64,000 bases of DNA, taken from assembly GCA_946811695.1 (NCBI GenBank), contig OX328123.1, positions 14,105,162 through 14,169,161 of the forward strand, read 5' to 3'. Under the pieces are notes generated by a model. That model saw only the letters and a program-made list of their open reading frames with translations, did no database searches and was not told where the DNA came from. The first letter of the stretch is position 1; each line of letters begins with the position of its first letter. The DNA is from Gonocerus acuteangulatus (Eukaryota > Arthropoda > Insecta > Hemiptera > Coreidae). The position numbers were made by a program, and so were the translations under genes. Below, piece by piece: positions 53,459 to 64,000 of the stretch.

Positions 53459-53713
53459 TGCAACCAAATCCATTTTTGTACCTCCCAATATTAAACATAT
53501 TTAAAATATACAAAATTTTTAAAAGTCCAGATTTTAAAATAACTTTAACAAACATTTTTTAAAAGTCCTACCTTGCTAAGAAGTCCTCTCGTCTCCTCAT
53601 GTACCTTCTACGGAGGCAGGGGTAATACTAGTCATGTCCCAAGCCTACCAATATGGCCGCGTCTTTATCTATATGTGGTATTTGTAAAGTCCGTCCGTTA
53701 CAAAAATTAGGTC

Positions 53714-54373
53714 TTAATCTATTACAGAATGGAAAATTTGATGTACGTTTCTAAGATCGGTCCTTTTATTAACAGCTGTTTTTGAATTTTTTAGAATATA
53801 AATATTTTCTTTAATTTTTCTTTTCAGCGTGTTTCTTTCTTTGTTAAGTATTTTAACTTCTTTGAAATCAAAACAGTGCTTTTTTGATATTGCATGCTCC
53901 GTCAATGCGGTACCGTTTTCCTGTGTGTCAATGCTCTTTACGTGTTGTATAATTCTTTTACCTAATAATTGTGCAGATTCCCCAATATAACATTTGTTAC
54001 AGTCGTTGCAGTTAATTTTATAGATATTATATTTTGTGTTTGATGCATTAACCCTGTCTTTAATGTTACTAAACATATTCTGTATCTTGTGTTCATATTT
54101 ACAACTAATTTTACATATACCTTTACAAATTGTTTTTAGCCTATTCGCTATAAGCGGGTGATAATTAAACGTAAAATATCGATTTATTGGATTTAAATCT
54201 TTGTCATTTTTGTTTTTTACAAATAATTGCTTTCTTTTTTGAGAAAATAAATGTTGATTTAACATTTCAAATTTCAAAAAGAATCTTTTATATAATAGGG
54301 CATTATCAGCCTTACAAAGAACATCCCCTAAATTCTTTAGTGAAATAAAAAATAAATTAAGGAAGGTTTTCAA
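53714..54373 (-). pseudogene. PLE linker plus GIY-YIG endonuclease (minus arm)
   Basis: Two hundred and nineteen codons; the first 35 or so come from antisense of the centre and are not PLE protein. From KFEMLNQHLFSQKRK on it equals the plus arm. GIY-YIG: YNIYKINCNDCNKCYIG, then GKRIIQH, at about residues 128-160, with a C-x2-C-x2-C cluster between the two halves. RT is missing. Confidence 0.8.
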
Positions 54374-54448
54374 AGAAAATAATTACCCTAACAGTTTAAT
54401 TGAACTTCAAATAAAAAGAGCAGAAAAATCATAATATATTCAAAAAGA

Positions 54449-54703
54449 TTGAATGATCGACCGAATAATAATGATAAATGTAAATATGACCGCGAACTAT
54501 TTGATATAGCGGATGACTTTTTTAAGGATCTGCAAAATACTCGGAAAAGAAAATGCTCTCAATCCATTGTAGAATCAAGGCCTTCTAAAAAAGTTAAAAT
54601 TGATAATGAATTGAAAGATGAAGGTAGGAAAAATAATAAGCGTAAACGAGAACACATTAATAATTCGGTAGGAGCACACAAAAGAAAAAATTTGAAATGT
54701 TAA
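54449..54703 (+). CDS. Lysine-rich ORF in the centre of the PLE pair
   Basis: Eighty-four codons, highly basic (SRPSKKVKIDNELKDE and NNKRKREHINN), with a nuclear-localisation-like character. It overlaps the start of the plus GIY-YIG frame by 7 bp. It may be the N-terminal region of this PLE joined to the C-terminal half by loss of the RT core, as in the 41-kb dimer. I do not recognise it otherwise. Confidence 0.35.
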   Translation: MNDRPNNNDKCKYDRELFDIADDFFKDLQNTRKRKCSQSIVESRPSKKVKIDNELKDEGRKNNKRKREHINNSVGAHKRKNLKC

Positions 54704-55248
54704 ATCAACATTTATTTTCTCAAAAAAGAAAGCAATTATTTGTAAAAAACAAAAATGACAAAGATTTAAATCCAATAAATCGATATTTTACGTTTAATTA
54801 TCACCCGCTTATAGCGAATAGGCTAAAAACAATTTGTAAAGGTATATGTAAAATTAGTTGTAAATATGAACACAAGATACAGAATATGTTTAGTAACATT
54901 AAAGACAGGGTTAATGCATCAAACACAAAATATAATATCTATAAAATTAACTGCAACGACTGTAACAAATGTTATATTGGGAAATCTGCACAATTATTAG
55001 GTAAAAGAATTATACAACACGTAAAGAGCATTGATACACTGGAAAACGGTACCGCATTGACGGAGCATGCAATATCAAAAAAGCACTGTTTTGATTTCAA
55101 AGAAGTTAAAATACTTAACAAAGAAAGAAACACGCTGAAAAGAAAAATTAAAGAAAATATTTATATTCTAAAAAATTCAAAAACAGCTGTTAATAAGAGG
55201 ACCGATCTTAGAAACGTACATCAAATTTTCCATTCTGTAATAGATTAA
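54697..55248 (+). pseudogene. PLE linker plus GIY-YIG endonuclease (plus arm)
   Basis: One hundred and eighty-three codons starting MLNQHLFSQKRKQLF; linker YHPLIANRLKTICKG; GIY-YIG YNIYKINCNDCNKCYIGKS, GKRIIQHVKS near residues 86-120. Differs from the minus arm at a few residues (K for E after YIG, L for Q). The E/K change follows the second motif and may matter. RT absent. Confidence 0.8.
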
Positions 55249-55499
55249 GACCTAATTTTTGTAACGGACGGACTTTACAAATACCACATATAGATAAAGA
55301 CGCGGCCATATTGGTAGGCTTAGGACATGACTAGTATTACCCCTGCCTCCGTAGAAGGTACATGAGGAGACGAGAGGACTTCTTAGCAAGGTAGGACTTT
55401 TAAAAAATGTTTGTTAAAGTTATTTTAAAATCTGGACTTTTAAAAATTTTGTATATTTTAAATATGTTTAATATTGGGAGGTACAAAAATGGATTTGGT

Positions 55500-55560
55500 T
55501 GCAGAAGTGCCCCTGATGAGGTGCGAATGAATTAAGCACGAAACATGTAGGGCAGAAAAA
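55500..55560 (+). ncRNA. Hammerhead ribozyme (type I) at end of plus arm
   Basis: Stem I TGCCC (55508-55512) with GGGCA (55550-55554); CTGATGA 55513-55519; stem II GTGC/GCAC; GAAA 55540-55543; self-complementary ACATGT 55543-55548; predicted cleavage after A55549. Every invariant core position is intact and stem I is a perfect 5-bp helix. Palindromic stem III implies a dimeric active form. Confidence 0.85.
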
Positions 55561-55625
55561 ATAAAGTGGTGTGACACAAGGAAGTACTACTTTTTCCCGA
55601 ACCTAAGCCTAAAAGAACGAAACGC

Positions 55626-55629
<4 letters not shown>

Positions 55630-55700
<71 letters not shown>
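55630..55700. repeat. (TA)n microsatellite right of PLE pair
   Basis: TA repeat of about 35 units, starting at the end of the plus PLE arm. Confidence 0.95.
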
Positions 55701-55703
<3 letters not shown>

Positions 55704-55734
55704 AAGTTTATTTCTATTCTAAGATTTTCAAATG

Positions 55735-55791
55735 GCATTAGGGTTAAGAACGGAACCGCGTTAAGATGATGCAGTTCCTGCGAGTCGGACT
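55735..55791 (-). repeat. HINE-1 5' terminal fragment
   Basis: 'aacggaaccgcgttaagatgatgcagttcctgcgagtcggac' followed by a T-run. With the (TA)n tract to its left it may be a HINE-1 reduced to its ends. Confidence 0.65.
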
Positions 55792-55984
55792 TTTTTTTTT
55801 TATATCCAATATAACAAACATTACGGTATGGGCATCTGCAGAAATAAACCGAATCTGTTCATCTGAAAGAGGGGTTTACTCCGGCCTTGACAATCTGCTC
55901 ATTTATATTATCATTTAAAAATGTATCAGAGTTACCGGGTACAGCGCCCTGGGGCGAAATCACCTATCGTCACAGGCTTAATCA

Positions 55985-56060
55985 ATAAAAGTGTTTTAAT
56001 ATTGACTCAGGCGGTTGACGTTTTCGCCCAATGGGCTGTTTGTGATAATATCTTAATGAT
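55985..56060 (-). repeat. Degenerate PLE-type end
   Basis: Minus strand 'acaaacagcccattgggcgaaaacgtcaaccgcc' has the stem II and GAAAACGTC parts typical of PLE ends, but no CTGANGA box. Confidence 0.4.
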
Positions 56061-57497
56061 GTGAGTAGAATTAGTTATTGTTTTAAATGTAAGCTCCTGA
56101 AGAAGCTTACATATAAAATTATTATATTTTTATAAATAAGATGGTGACTCACTCGTAGTTACTTTTACAGGAATAATTCTTTGTTCTTCTTTTTATGGCA
56201 ACATCCCTCTTCTTCAATCTCTCTTTCTCTCTCTCACTCTCTCCCCTCTGTTTCTCTCTCTCTCTCCCTTCCTCCCTCCCTCTATTCAGTCAGATGGTAC
56301 TTCCAGAGGGAAGACTGAATATTGAAAGGAAAATAAGACCCTAATGGACTGATCCATTGTATAGCGAAGGCCTGACAACCGCTTTCAGCAAGAGAAGATT
56401 GACGCAGGCATGTCAGGTAGAACACGTCTGGTCGTTATGTGCTAGATGAGTGCCCTATTTCAATGGTTCAAAGTGATTTTTCACATAAGAATTTTTGTTA
56501 GCATCGTAAAAAAAGTATACTTAGGCCATAATACATCAGGAAAAGTAAGTACTAATAAAAAAGTTAGAGATAATTATTATTTCTAGAGTCATTTCGAAAG
56601 CATATAATAGGAAAAGTTTTTCTATGACGCCATATAATCGTAGTTTTGCATATTGTATAGGAACATAAAATGACCTTGACATGCACTTGAGGACTATAAT
56701 AGAAAAAAAATAAAACACATATCTGGACGTAAAATTTTCCGTTCACTCAGAATCTTCAGTCAAAAAATCATAAACAGATTTGTCCTTAAAATGACCTTGA
56801 TTTTTCGCCGATGGAGTGAAACAGACATCGGATTCGAATTCAGTGACCCTCAAAACTACGGAAGCTCAAGTTATTTCTTCTTAAACGTTTTACACGAAAT
56901 TTGAATGTCAAATGCCCTTAAACCTGACGTGATGGGGTGAAACGGATTGGGATTCAGCGTGTCGGAATACATAAGAATATATGTATGGTGTCTTTGTAAG
57001 ATACCACTTTTTTGTGTGTGAATGTTTAATATATCCGAAAATCTCTTTCTATTTTCCACAACAACTTTTTAAATGTTGCATCCCTATAGAGTGCGGGAGA
57101 AATCCTGCTAAAATGAATGAATCCCCAATACTGTATTCCTTATGCCCTATAAATCCGTTCCCTCCATACAGTGCCCACTGCCCGTAGCTAAACCCTCACC
57201 CTTAGCTAAACCCTCACTATCGTATCCCTGGTCTCTTTAATCCCCTTATCACTAACCTATCCTCTCGGGCAGTATTCCTGATAATCCCTACATAAGCCTA
57301 AAGTCCCTAGGTTCTAGTGGTTTACTGCAGCCTACATTATACGATTAATGTTAATTTTATGCCAATTAGTGCCTTTAATATATGAACTAATTAGTAGACT
57401 TTTGTCATTAATATTAAGTTAGTACTTTGTTCCCTCCATCCTCTTTAGGGGGGAAATCCTTCTTCTTCTTTTTCTATGTCTTCCTCTTGTGCTATAA
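56061..57497. other. No recognised gene; pyrimidine-rich tract
   Basis: CT-rich microsatellite at 56214-56287. An inverted repeat ATGTAAGCT/AAGCTTACAT lies near 56088-56113. Nothing else assigned. Confidence 0.45.
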
Positions 57498-58061
57498 CTA
57501 GCGTCGAGGAGCCTCGGTAAATTTCAGCCATTCCCTCCGGTTCCTGCAAAGCTGCTTCATCTGTTGGAGGGTTTTGCCTCTTTTCCCTCCAATCTTCTGG
57601 ATGTTTTCCTCGCAGGAAATCCTAGACCGAACTCGCGGTCTTTTCCTAGAGGGTCGAGCTTCTAAAACTTTCTTTGGTTCCTTTTCATCATCCATACGAC
57701 ATGCATGCCCTAACCACTTAAGCTGCCGGGATTCGAGTAAGGTCCTTAGTTCTGTCACCTCAAACTGTTCTCTTATCCTTTCATTTCTGTTGCAATCTCT
57801 TCGTGTCTTTCCAACCGCTCCCCTCAGAAGCTTCATTTCTTTGGTAGTAATGCGGCTGGCTTGCTTATCAAGGATTACCCAACTTTCGCTCCCATAAGTT
57901 AGGATCGGGAGGTAGACCGATTTGTAAATAAGCCTTTTAGTCACCAAACTCACTTCTCGGTGGGCGATTATGCTGTTACATATCTGGTGGTAAGATTGAT
58001 TGGCTTCCGAACTTCTATGAGATAGGAGGGAAATCCCCGCAGGGAATTTCGGACAATTCAT
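57498..58061 (-). pseudogene. Non-LTR LINE, C-terminal part after RT
   Basis: One hundred and eighty-seven codons: KRLIYKSVYLPILTYGSESW, EMKLLRGAVGKTRRDCNRNE, LKWLGHACRMDDEKEPKKVL, RSRISCEENIQKIGG. This order (YGSE.W, then R-RN-IR, then WLGH-RM, then K-W end) is typical of LINEs without RNase H. The reverse transcriptase proper is absent upstream, and the first 20 or so residues do not match the family. Confidence 0.75.
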
Positions 58062-58324
58062 TGGTTTCGGTTTTAGCGAGTAGGAAGAAACCTGCGACCT
58101 TATGACACAGTCCAGGAATACAGACTTTGTAGACCATTGAGATTTCTCTATTCCAAGAAATATTATCCTCTACCTGGCACGGGGGTTGTTTTCCTGAATT
58201 CAATGGGATATAAAGGACATTGTTGCTAAATATTTTTAAAAATAAGGTTTACACGGTGGTGTTAAGGACCCAAGCAGTCGAAGCACCTTAATAAAAATAA
58301 ATAAAAAAAAAACAAGGTTTACAT
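58062..58324. other. Unassigned with LINE-tail-like end
   Basis: 'ggtgttaaggacccaagcagtcgaagcacctt' plus A-rich end (58254-58316) resembles LINE 3' tails noted above. Confidence 0.4.
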
Positions 58325-59245
58325 TAGGGTACTGACATACACAGCGGTTTCGGCCGAGTCGACGCGCCGGCACTTCAAAAGACAAGTTTTGGAAGGCGGT
58401 CACAGCTTTTCAGGAAGTGAGATCTGAGTACGTCAGTTATCAGTACAAAACATCACACATAGGAGTATTTGTACTCTAAAACCGGTCAAAAGTGCAAATC
58501 GACAAGTTCCGTTATAATCTTTTCAAACATGCTAATCTTTAAGTTGGATAAATTGTCTATCTATTGGTAGTCAAAAATTTTCCTTCCGCTTTAGCTTGTT
58601 GTTGTACAAACAGTCCTAACCCAAACATAGTTGGAATCGCATAAATCTATTCTTCAGCACTCGTCAGTTTAATTTGTTTCCCTCTCTATTGTGGTTAAGT
58701 TTAGATGAAATCTCCTATTGAATATGGAAGTGGGATGTATGTACTTTATCTTGCAACTGTATTTTATTGTTTTATGGTTTAAATTGAACGTTTTTAGAGA
58801 GTACTTATTTGGGTACTTTTTTTTATCCCAAAATAATGAGATATCGAGATTTTTAGTTACTTGTCGGGTCTTGTCGAGCCATGTTCCTTTTACATACATG
58901 AAATTTAGGCTAATGACAATTGTCCAATGCGATAAAATCATCCGCCTTGATCTGCCATTTTGTTTTATATTCATTTAAACTTGAATGTTAACTTAGTTAT
59001 TTATTGCGGCATTCCGATTTTTCGTTTTTTTCCGTTGATGACCACAACGAATACCGAATTTCGTCGGAGTAAAAATTACGGCCGATATCGACAAATAATT
59101 TTAATAGGCCCGGAGTACCTATTAAATTTTCCAGGCACCATTTGATAAGTCTCGACGAGAACAATTACTTTTTTTCGTTGAAAGAGTTTGATATCTCCAA
59201 CCGTTTAGTTATTATTCCTTTTGTGGCCCACTTATCTGGGCCACC

Positions 59246-59302
<57 letters not shown>

Positions 59303-60436
59303 GAGGAAAAGCATCGGAAAGGAAGGAACCCAGACACCAGTCAGCATATTGAACATCAGCAGCTAGAGACCTGCATTGCTCTATGATTCCCACGATTCCC
59401 CAATCCTACCTGCCTATTTAGGCTAGGCTCAGTCTCTCCTCATTCTCTCTACCAGACTCCACGCCTCGAAACTCTCCACTCTTCCCTATCATCCCGTCCA
59501 GGCCAGTTGTCCTATCAATACACGCTACTACTTACAAGCTGCCTTTCATTCTCAGCCCCCGAATCTCCGTCACAATATATATATATATATAAATTTTACC
59601 GGGGGGGGGGTATTTTCGGTGTCTACTATGTAAGATCGATAAAGATTTGAAGAAATTTAGCAAGCTAATAGTAGGTCAATCTAATAGAAGGTGAAACGGA
59701 AAGCACCAAAATTATGGAGGAAGTCGAGGATGAAGAAGAAGATAACGATGGCCGATGAAGATGAACTCTCAATAAAGCTTTATTCTGTAATAGTTTTCAT
59801 TCAAAATTTGTATATTTTGTATAAAAACGTCTAATTAAGGTCGAAAATTGTTATTCATGCGATCACATTGCACAAAAGGGCGTAATATAATTTTGACCGG
59901 TTTTTGAGTGTAAATACTCCTATGTGCATCGGTTGAAAACGGTAGGTTTGTTTCCTGCGACATATAATAAAAGATGTATTTTTATTTATTATAGATGATG
60001 TATTCTACTGTTGTATTTTCATGGGCAAATGAATTTGTTATCTCTACCCAGTTTTCCTTCCTTTGGAGTCTGTCACTATAATCCTGTTTGGATTGATCCC
60101 AGAATGCAGGCTGCCTTTCAATTTCACAGATAAGGACTTCCCCATTAATTTTATCCTCACCCATATTTTTTAAAAGTATCCCCCACTAGCAAAACCGATC
60201 AGTAAAGAAACTAAAACGGACATACAAAACAGCTGTAAGTGTCTTGTCAGGTAGAAACACATTTAACGGGGAGCCGCCAGTCGGAATAAAAAAGCCTCGG
60301 CGCAACAATGGAATGACGTGCCGAGTCTGCTTGGACCGCGGTGTGTGAATTCATGGCTTTAATACACAGGCCAATTCCGCAGACTCGGCGACAGACTTGG
60401 TCACGGAGTCGGCCGAAACCGCTGTGTGTGTCACTG
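58325..60436. mobile_element. DNA element with ACACAGCGGTTTCGGCCGA termini
   Basis: Left 'ctgacatacacagcggtttcggccgagtc' (58330-58358) and right 'gagtcggccgaaaccgctgtgtgtgtcactg' (60407-60437) are inverted. A second inverted pair lies inside: 'cacataggagtatttgtactctaaaaccggtcaaaa' (58455-58492) with 59913-59938 region. No transposase frame. TSD not identified, so superfamily open. A TACAGGGTG end with (TA)n (59215-59300) is nested within. Confidence 0.6.
59215..59300. repeat. TACAGGGTGGCCCA-type terminus and (TA)n
   Basis: 'tgggccaccctgtata' directly precedes a TA repeat (59251-59299). Its inverse TATACAGGGTGGCCCA resembles the ends at 24025 and 50857. Confidence 0.6.
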
Positions 60437-60896
60437 GTCTTTAACTAGGCTTTGACTCATTGTAATTGTAATTTATTTCATATTAAATGCTGGAAATACA
60501 GCGAGTTATACTATTTCGTAGCCTTCATGAAAAAGGCATATTTTCCCTTAATTTGGCCTTCGGGTAACATTTTTTTCGTTTACAGGTTAAACTTAGGAAG
60601 GAAATAAGCAAAACCGGAAATTGGAGTTATATCTTAGTTTAAAAAAAAACTGGATGCGCCCCAATATTCATGTTATACATTCAATAGTGCATTTATCCAG
60701 GAAAACTATCCAAAAAAACGGAGTGAAAAAATTCCTTCATTTGGAGTCGTGACACCAAAAAGAGTGGCAAAAGGTGTATTTTTTGGGCATTTTCGAAAAT
60801 GTCGAATATCTCCAAAAGTGAAGGTCTTTTACTAAATATAAATCATATTTTTTTGAACAGCCACGTCCACTACCCGCAGGTACCATATTAACCATT

Positions 60897-60948
<52 letters not shown>

Positions 60949-62600
60949 TGCACTATAAATTTGCTGAGATTTAACGTTTACTTTCTTAGAAAACTAAGCC
61001 ACCACGCAGAGAGGACTGGTATAAATTGTATAAGCTTAATAAATTTATTAGAAGGGTGTATGTAATCCATAATGAAATTATTAATATCTCCGGTCTGCCG
61101 TAATTTTTCCTTATAACAAGACTCCGTAAATTTCTAGCCAAACTTATCAAAAAGTTACGTTGTACGAAATGTAAAATCGGTAAATACGTAAGAAGTGAGC
61201 ATAGAATCGAGAATGAACATTAGTCCTTGTAGACATGTGGTGATGATGCTCCAAGTATTCAGGACATTCATACACACCACTGTTGACGTATCCATCCATT
61301 CCGAGTCTATTCCAAGGAGAATCCTTCTTCGTCTCATTTTCCTGTGTAAACATTTACAAAACAGGGTTGGGAGGGGGGTACTTGATGATTTATGGGATTC
61401 AAGAATAGCTATGTTCCTATGAGAGCAGTGTCTTTATATTCTTTCATTTCTTGTATATTTTCAGTCGTTCTTATTTTTTTACAGACAGGACTACAAAGGG
61501 TTATCACAAGGAAATAGTCTAGGGGATGAAACTAGAAGAAACATGTAGTTCAGCACCACAAACCACACATTCCTATCTCACGCCATTCCAAAAATATGCC
61601 ATTCTGAAGGTTCGTTAGAATAAAATGTGTTTATTGTAGTACAAATCTAATTATTTCTGCTTGTACGCATTTTTTCAACGTGCCATTACATTTTTGAAAT
61701 CAGCATTAAATTGCTAAGAAAGTTTATATTTTTCGATGTATTTTTTTTATTCAAGTTTTACAATACAATAATCATAAAATATCAATTTGATCAAAAATAA
61801 TTTCCATTTATTTCTGATAATATCAATAAAGATAATATAACTTTTATTTATTTGATTTTTTTCGTTCTAGGATTCAATTAAATTATGAAATCGAAAGTTA
61901 ATCGGAGTCCTCAGTATACCGCTGGAAAGCTGATTAAATTTTACAACTATTGTAAGATTCGGCACCTGGCAGAAAGGTTATAGGAAGAGAAGTGGTTTTC
62001 AAAAAGTTTTCGCTTACAAGAAGCTTTTATTAATTTCTAATTTTTAAAATGATGTTATGGTTTCATTGAGATAATTGTCAATTCAGAGAGTATTGAGATA
62101 ATACTGGATATGCATTTGCCTTTAAGGAAATTTAATGCTGATTTCAAAAATGTAATGACACGTCGAAAAAAAGTGTGTACAAGCAGAGAAAATCGGAGAT
62201 GTACAACAAAAACACGGTTTTTCCTAAAGAACTTTTGGAACGGCATATGCCTGGAATGGAGTGAGATAGAAATGTGTGTTGGCATTGATAGGTAATTGGA
62301 AGTATTGATCATAGTCTAATAAAAACAAGTCCTCTTCATGGTGTCTTTTACCTCTAATGAAAACGGACATTATAGGGATCGAAAAATGGAGAACATGTTG
62401 TTAATTATTATATTATAATGGATTCTGTCAGTGGGTTTCAACCGTACGAGGGGAGGGAGGAACTGAGCTAAAAGGACTCAGAGCTACCAGAACCGGTCTC
62501 AAACTAGCAACGGTTGCGCTTAGATATAAAATAATTCAATTTTTGACGTTCGTTTGCGGAATATATCTCATAAGTATCACTTACTTTTACTTGCTGTACC
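60437..62600. other. No recognised gene; (TA)n at 60901-60944
   Basis: AT-rich. Frames such as 61147-61353 (minus) and 62055-62312 (minus) have no supporting motif. Confidence 0.45.
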
Positions 62601-62614
62601 ACTTATTTATACTC

Positions 62615-62660
62615 CTACTACGTTTCGTGGCTTCCTTGTCACCACTTCAGGTACCATCAG
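62615..62660 (-). ncRNA. Degenerate hammerhead-like PLE end
   Basis: Minus strand CTGAAGT (62650-62644), stem GTGG/CCAC, GAAA (62626-62623), ACGT, A. A9 is T, so the core is broken, but stem I still pairs for 3 bp. Confidence 0.4.
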
Positions 62661-62750
62661 AATCCTGCAAGAGGTCCACTGACCACCCATATTAAATCTG
62701 ACGTACAGCGGATTCTAAAATAATTCCTTCATATACAGAACAGAAGTGTA

Positions 62751-63515
62751 GGGTCTTTTTGCGAAGACCACATCCAGTTACTTTTGAAGTAGCAGTAGTA
62801 ATTTATAACAGTTACTCGTACTCGCTGATAAGCTTACTGATTAGCTTATAGGTTCTTTGCTGGTTATCTACTACTTCTTGACTACGTTATCTACGGTTAT
62901 AATTCATATTAGATAATGGCAAGCAATATTTATTAATAAAAAGGTTAATATGATCAAAATCAATTCTCTCAACTATGAAATAAGTTATTAAGCATTAAAG
63001 TTGACTGTTTTGCAGGTTATGAAGGATAACAAACAAGTTATTTGTGAACAAACATATTTTAATCGTTTTCTCTCTCTTTTTTGGATATTTTACATTTATT
63101 AGGTATTACATGCTATGCGTTTCCGCTCGCTCAAGAAGATATCAAAACCCTAGTCAATCCAACTCGCAATTAATAGAATTACATTAATTTTACCGACTCT
63201 AGTCTATCCAACTCGCTAAAATTAATAGGATTCCATTAATGTTTCCGAGTAAGAAACCAATCCCTTTTTCTTTGTCAGGAACATCGCGAACTAATTGTAA
63301 AAGACTCATTTTTCTCACTAACATAAACAGAGCTTTTTATACACAAAAGCTAATTCACTGTTGAAGGTTACTTTACTGCCAGCAAGAACCAAAGCAATTG
63401 GCCATCGGAATCCTCCAATAGGAAGGCAAAGGAGTTATGCGCATGCGCTGAATCACTGATACAATCACTACTGCTACTTCAAAAGTAACTGGATGTGGTC
63501 TTCGCAAAAAGACCC
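62751..63515. mobile_element. 765-bp TIR element with 8-bp TSD
   Basis: TIRs start GGGTCTTTTTGCGAAGACCA and extend about 48 bp. GAAGTGTA flanks both sides (62743-62750 and 63516-63523). An 8-bp TSD fits hAT, P or Merlin-type transposition; the ends do not decide. The interior matches 7393-8066 inside the Harbinger-like MITE. Confidence 0.8.
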
Positions 63516-63523
63516 GAAGTGTA

Positions 63524-63916
63524 TTAACTATATACTTCGAGAGAGTTCTCGAAGGCGTGAGATATTCTCCGCAGATATGCTGAGGGCTGCGCCGGATAGG
63601 AAGGCCCCCCCGTCATTCGAGTTCGATATATTGCTTTACTTAGGGAAAAAGTGAGTTTTCTACCCGATCGGGCATGCTTTGATCGTCCTCTCCCACACAT
63701 TCTCTCCATCTTCTGTATGGAGAAAGTATGGCCAGCTATTTGTGTTCATCAAAACTAGATTTTCTATTTCGCCCAACGTTTGTAAAGAGAAAGCGATTAT
63801 AACATTTTACCTTTTTGTACAAACGCAAAAAATAAAAAATAAAATTAAGGTAACGCCTGTCTATAGTACTATAGCTTGTTCGTGCAGAGCCATTTTCTCT
63901 ACTCCTGTGGCCGCCA
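63524..63916. other. No recognised feature
   Basis: Unsupported short frames only. Confidence 0.35.
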
Positions 63917-64000
63917 GTTAAAATATTTTCTGCATGTTTGAAATTCATATAAGGAAACATAATTAAATTTTGGTTATATTTGGAGTTAAGTAAAAATTAA
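63917..64000 (-). repeat. HINE-1 internal fragment at window edge
   Basis: 'aaatattttctgcatgtttgaaattcat...aaattttggttatatttggagttaag' matches 1628-1700 of copy A. Continues beyond the window. Confidence 0.6.

Larger units (their letters stand above)
53337..55628. mobile_element. Second head-to-head PLE pair
   Basis: Arms 53337-54285 (minus) and 54690-55628 (plus) are near-identical inverted copies, each with a GIY-YIG frame, a noncoding tail and a hammerhead position. The 400-bp centre is single-copy and plus-oriented: a post-RT piece (FKENNYPNSLIELQIKRAEKS, 54366-54433) and a basic ORF. No RT core is present. No clear TSD; both outer ends sit next to (TA)n. Confidence 0.8.

Overview
This is eukaryotic, intergenic, repeat-dominated DNA. 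I see no intact host gene. AT-rich sequence, many long (TA)n tracts, non-LTR retrotransposons with RNase H domains, Penelope-like elements (PLEs) with GIY-YIG endonucleases, Helitrons, pogo/Tigger elements, MITEs and a tRNA-derived SINE point to an invertebrate animal, most likely an arthropod. I cannot name the species.

Layout. 0-6 kb: a Helitron end, a complete 1.36 kb Helentron-like non-autonomous element (called HINE-1 here), and a 5'-truncated LINE (2727-5815) flanked by a 13-bp target-site duplication (TSD). 6-9 kb: a long inverted-repeat element and a Harbinger-type MITE. 9.6-13 kb: a hammerhead-like PLE end, a Helitron carrying the helicase C-terminus, and a pogo MITE. 13.7-14.3 kb: a minisatellite. 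17.6-27.5 kb: a nest of LINE > pogo > HINE-2, part of which is duplicated in inverted orientation (19624-22800 and 25520-27541), with (TA)n tracts at both ends of the second arm. 29-31.1 kb: two palindromes built from hammerhead-bearing PLE ends. 31.4-37.8 kb: HINE-2, LINE fragments, a 41-bp tandem array and a SINE. 38.9-40.4 kb: a 43-bp minisatellite interrupted by a datable MITE insertion. 40.4-43.4 kb: a head-to-head PLE dimer inserted as one unit with a 12-bp TSD and two intact hammerhead ribozymes. 44-52 kb: a TIR element, a third PLE and more HINE-1 copies. 53.3-55.6 kb: a second, unrelated head-to-head PLE pair with a textbook hammerhead. 57-64 kb: a LINE fragment, two TIR elements and quiet AT-rich DNA.

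The most informative themes are three. (1) Type I hammerhead ribozyme motifs with self-complementary stem III (ATAT, ACGT, ACATGT) sit at the ends of several PLE lineages, and four loci carry them as inverted pairs, two of which have clean 12-bp TSDs. (2) Two HINE families share one architecture (5' GTCCG end, 12-bp subterminal inverted repeat matching the 3' hairpin, internal (TA)n, insertion into T runs) but differ in the sequence of the inverted repeat. (3) Nested insertions with recoverable empty sites allow a relative history of the locus to be read.
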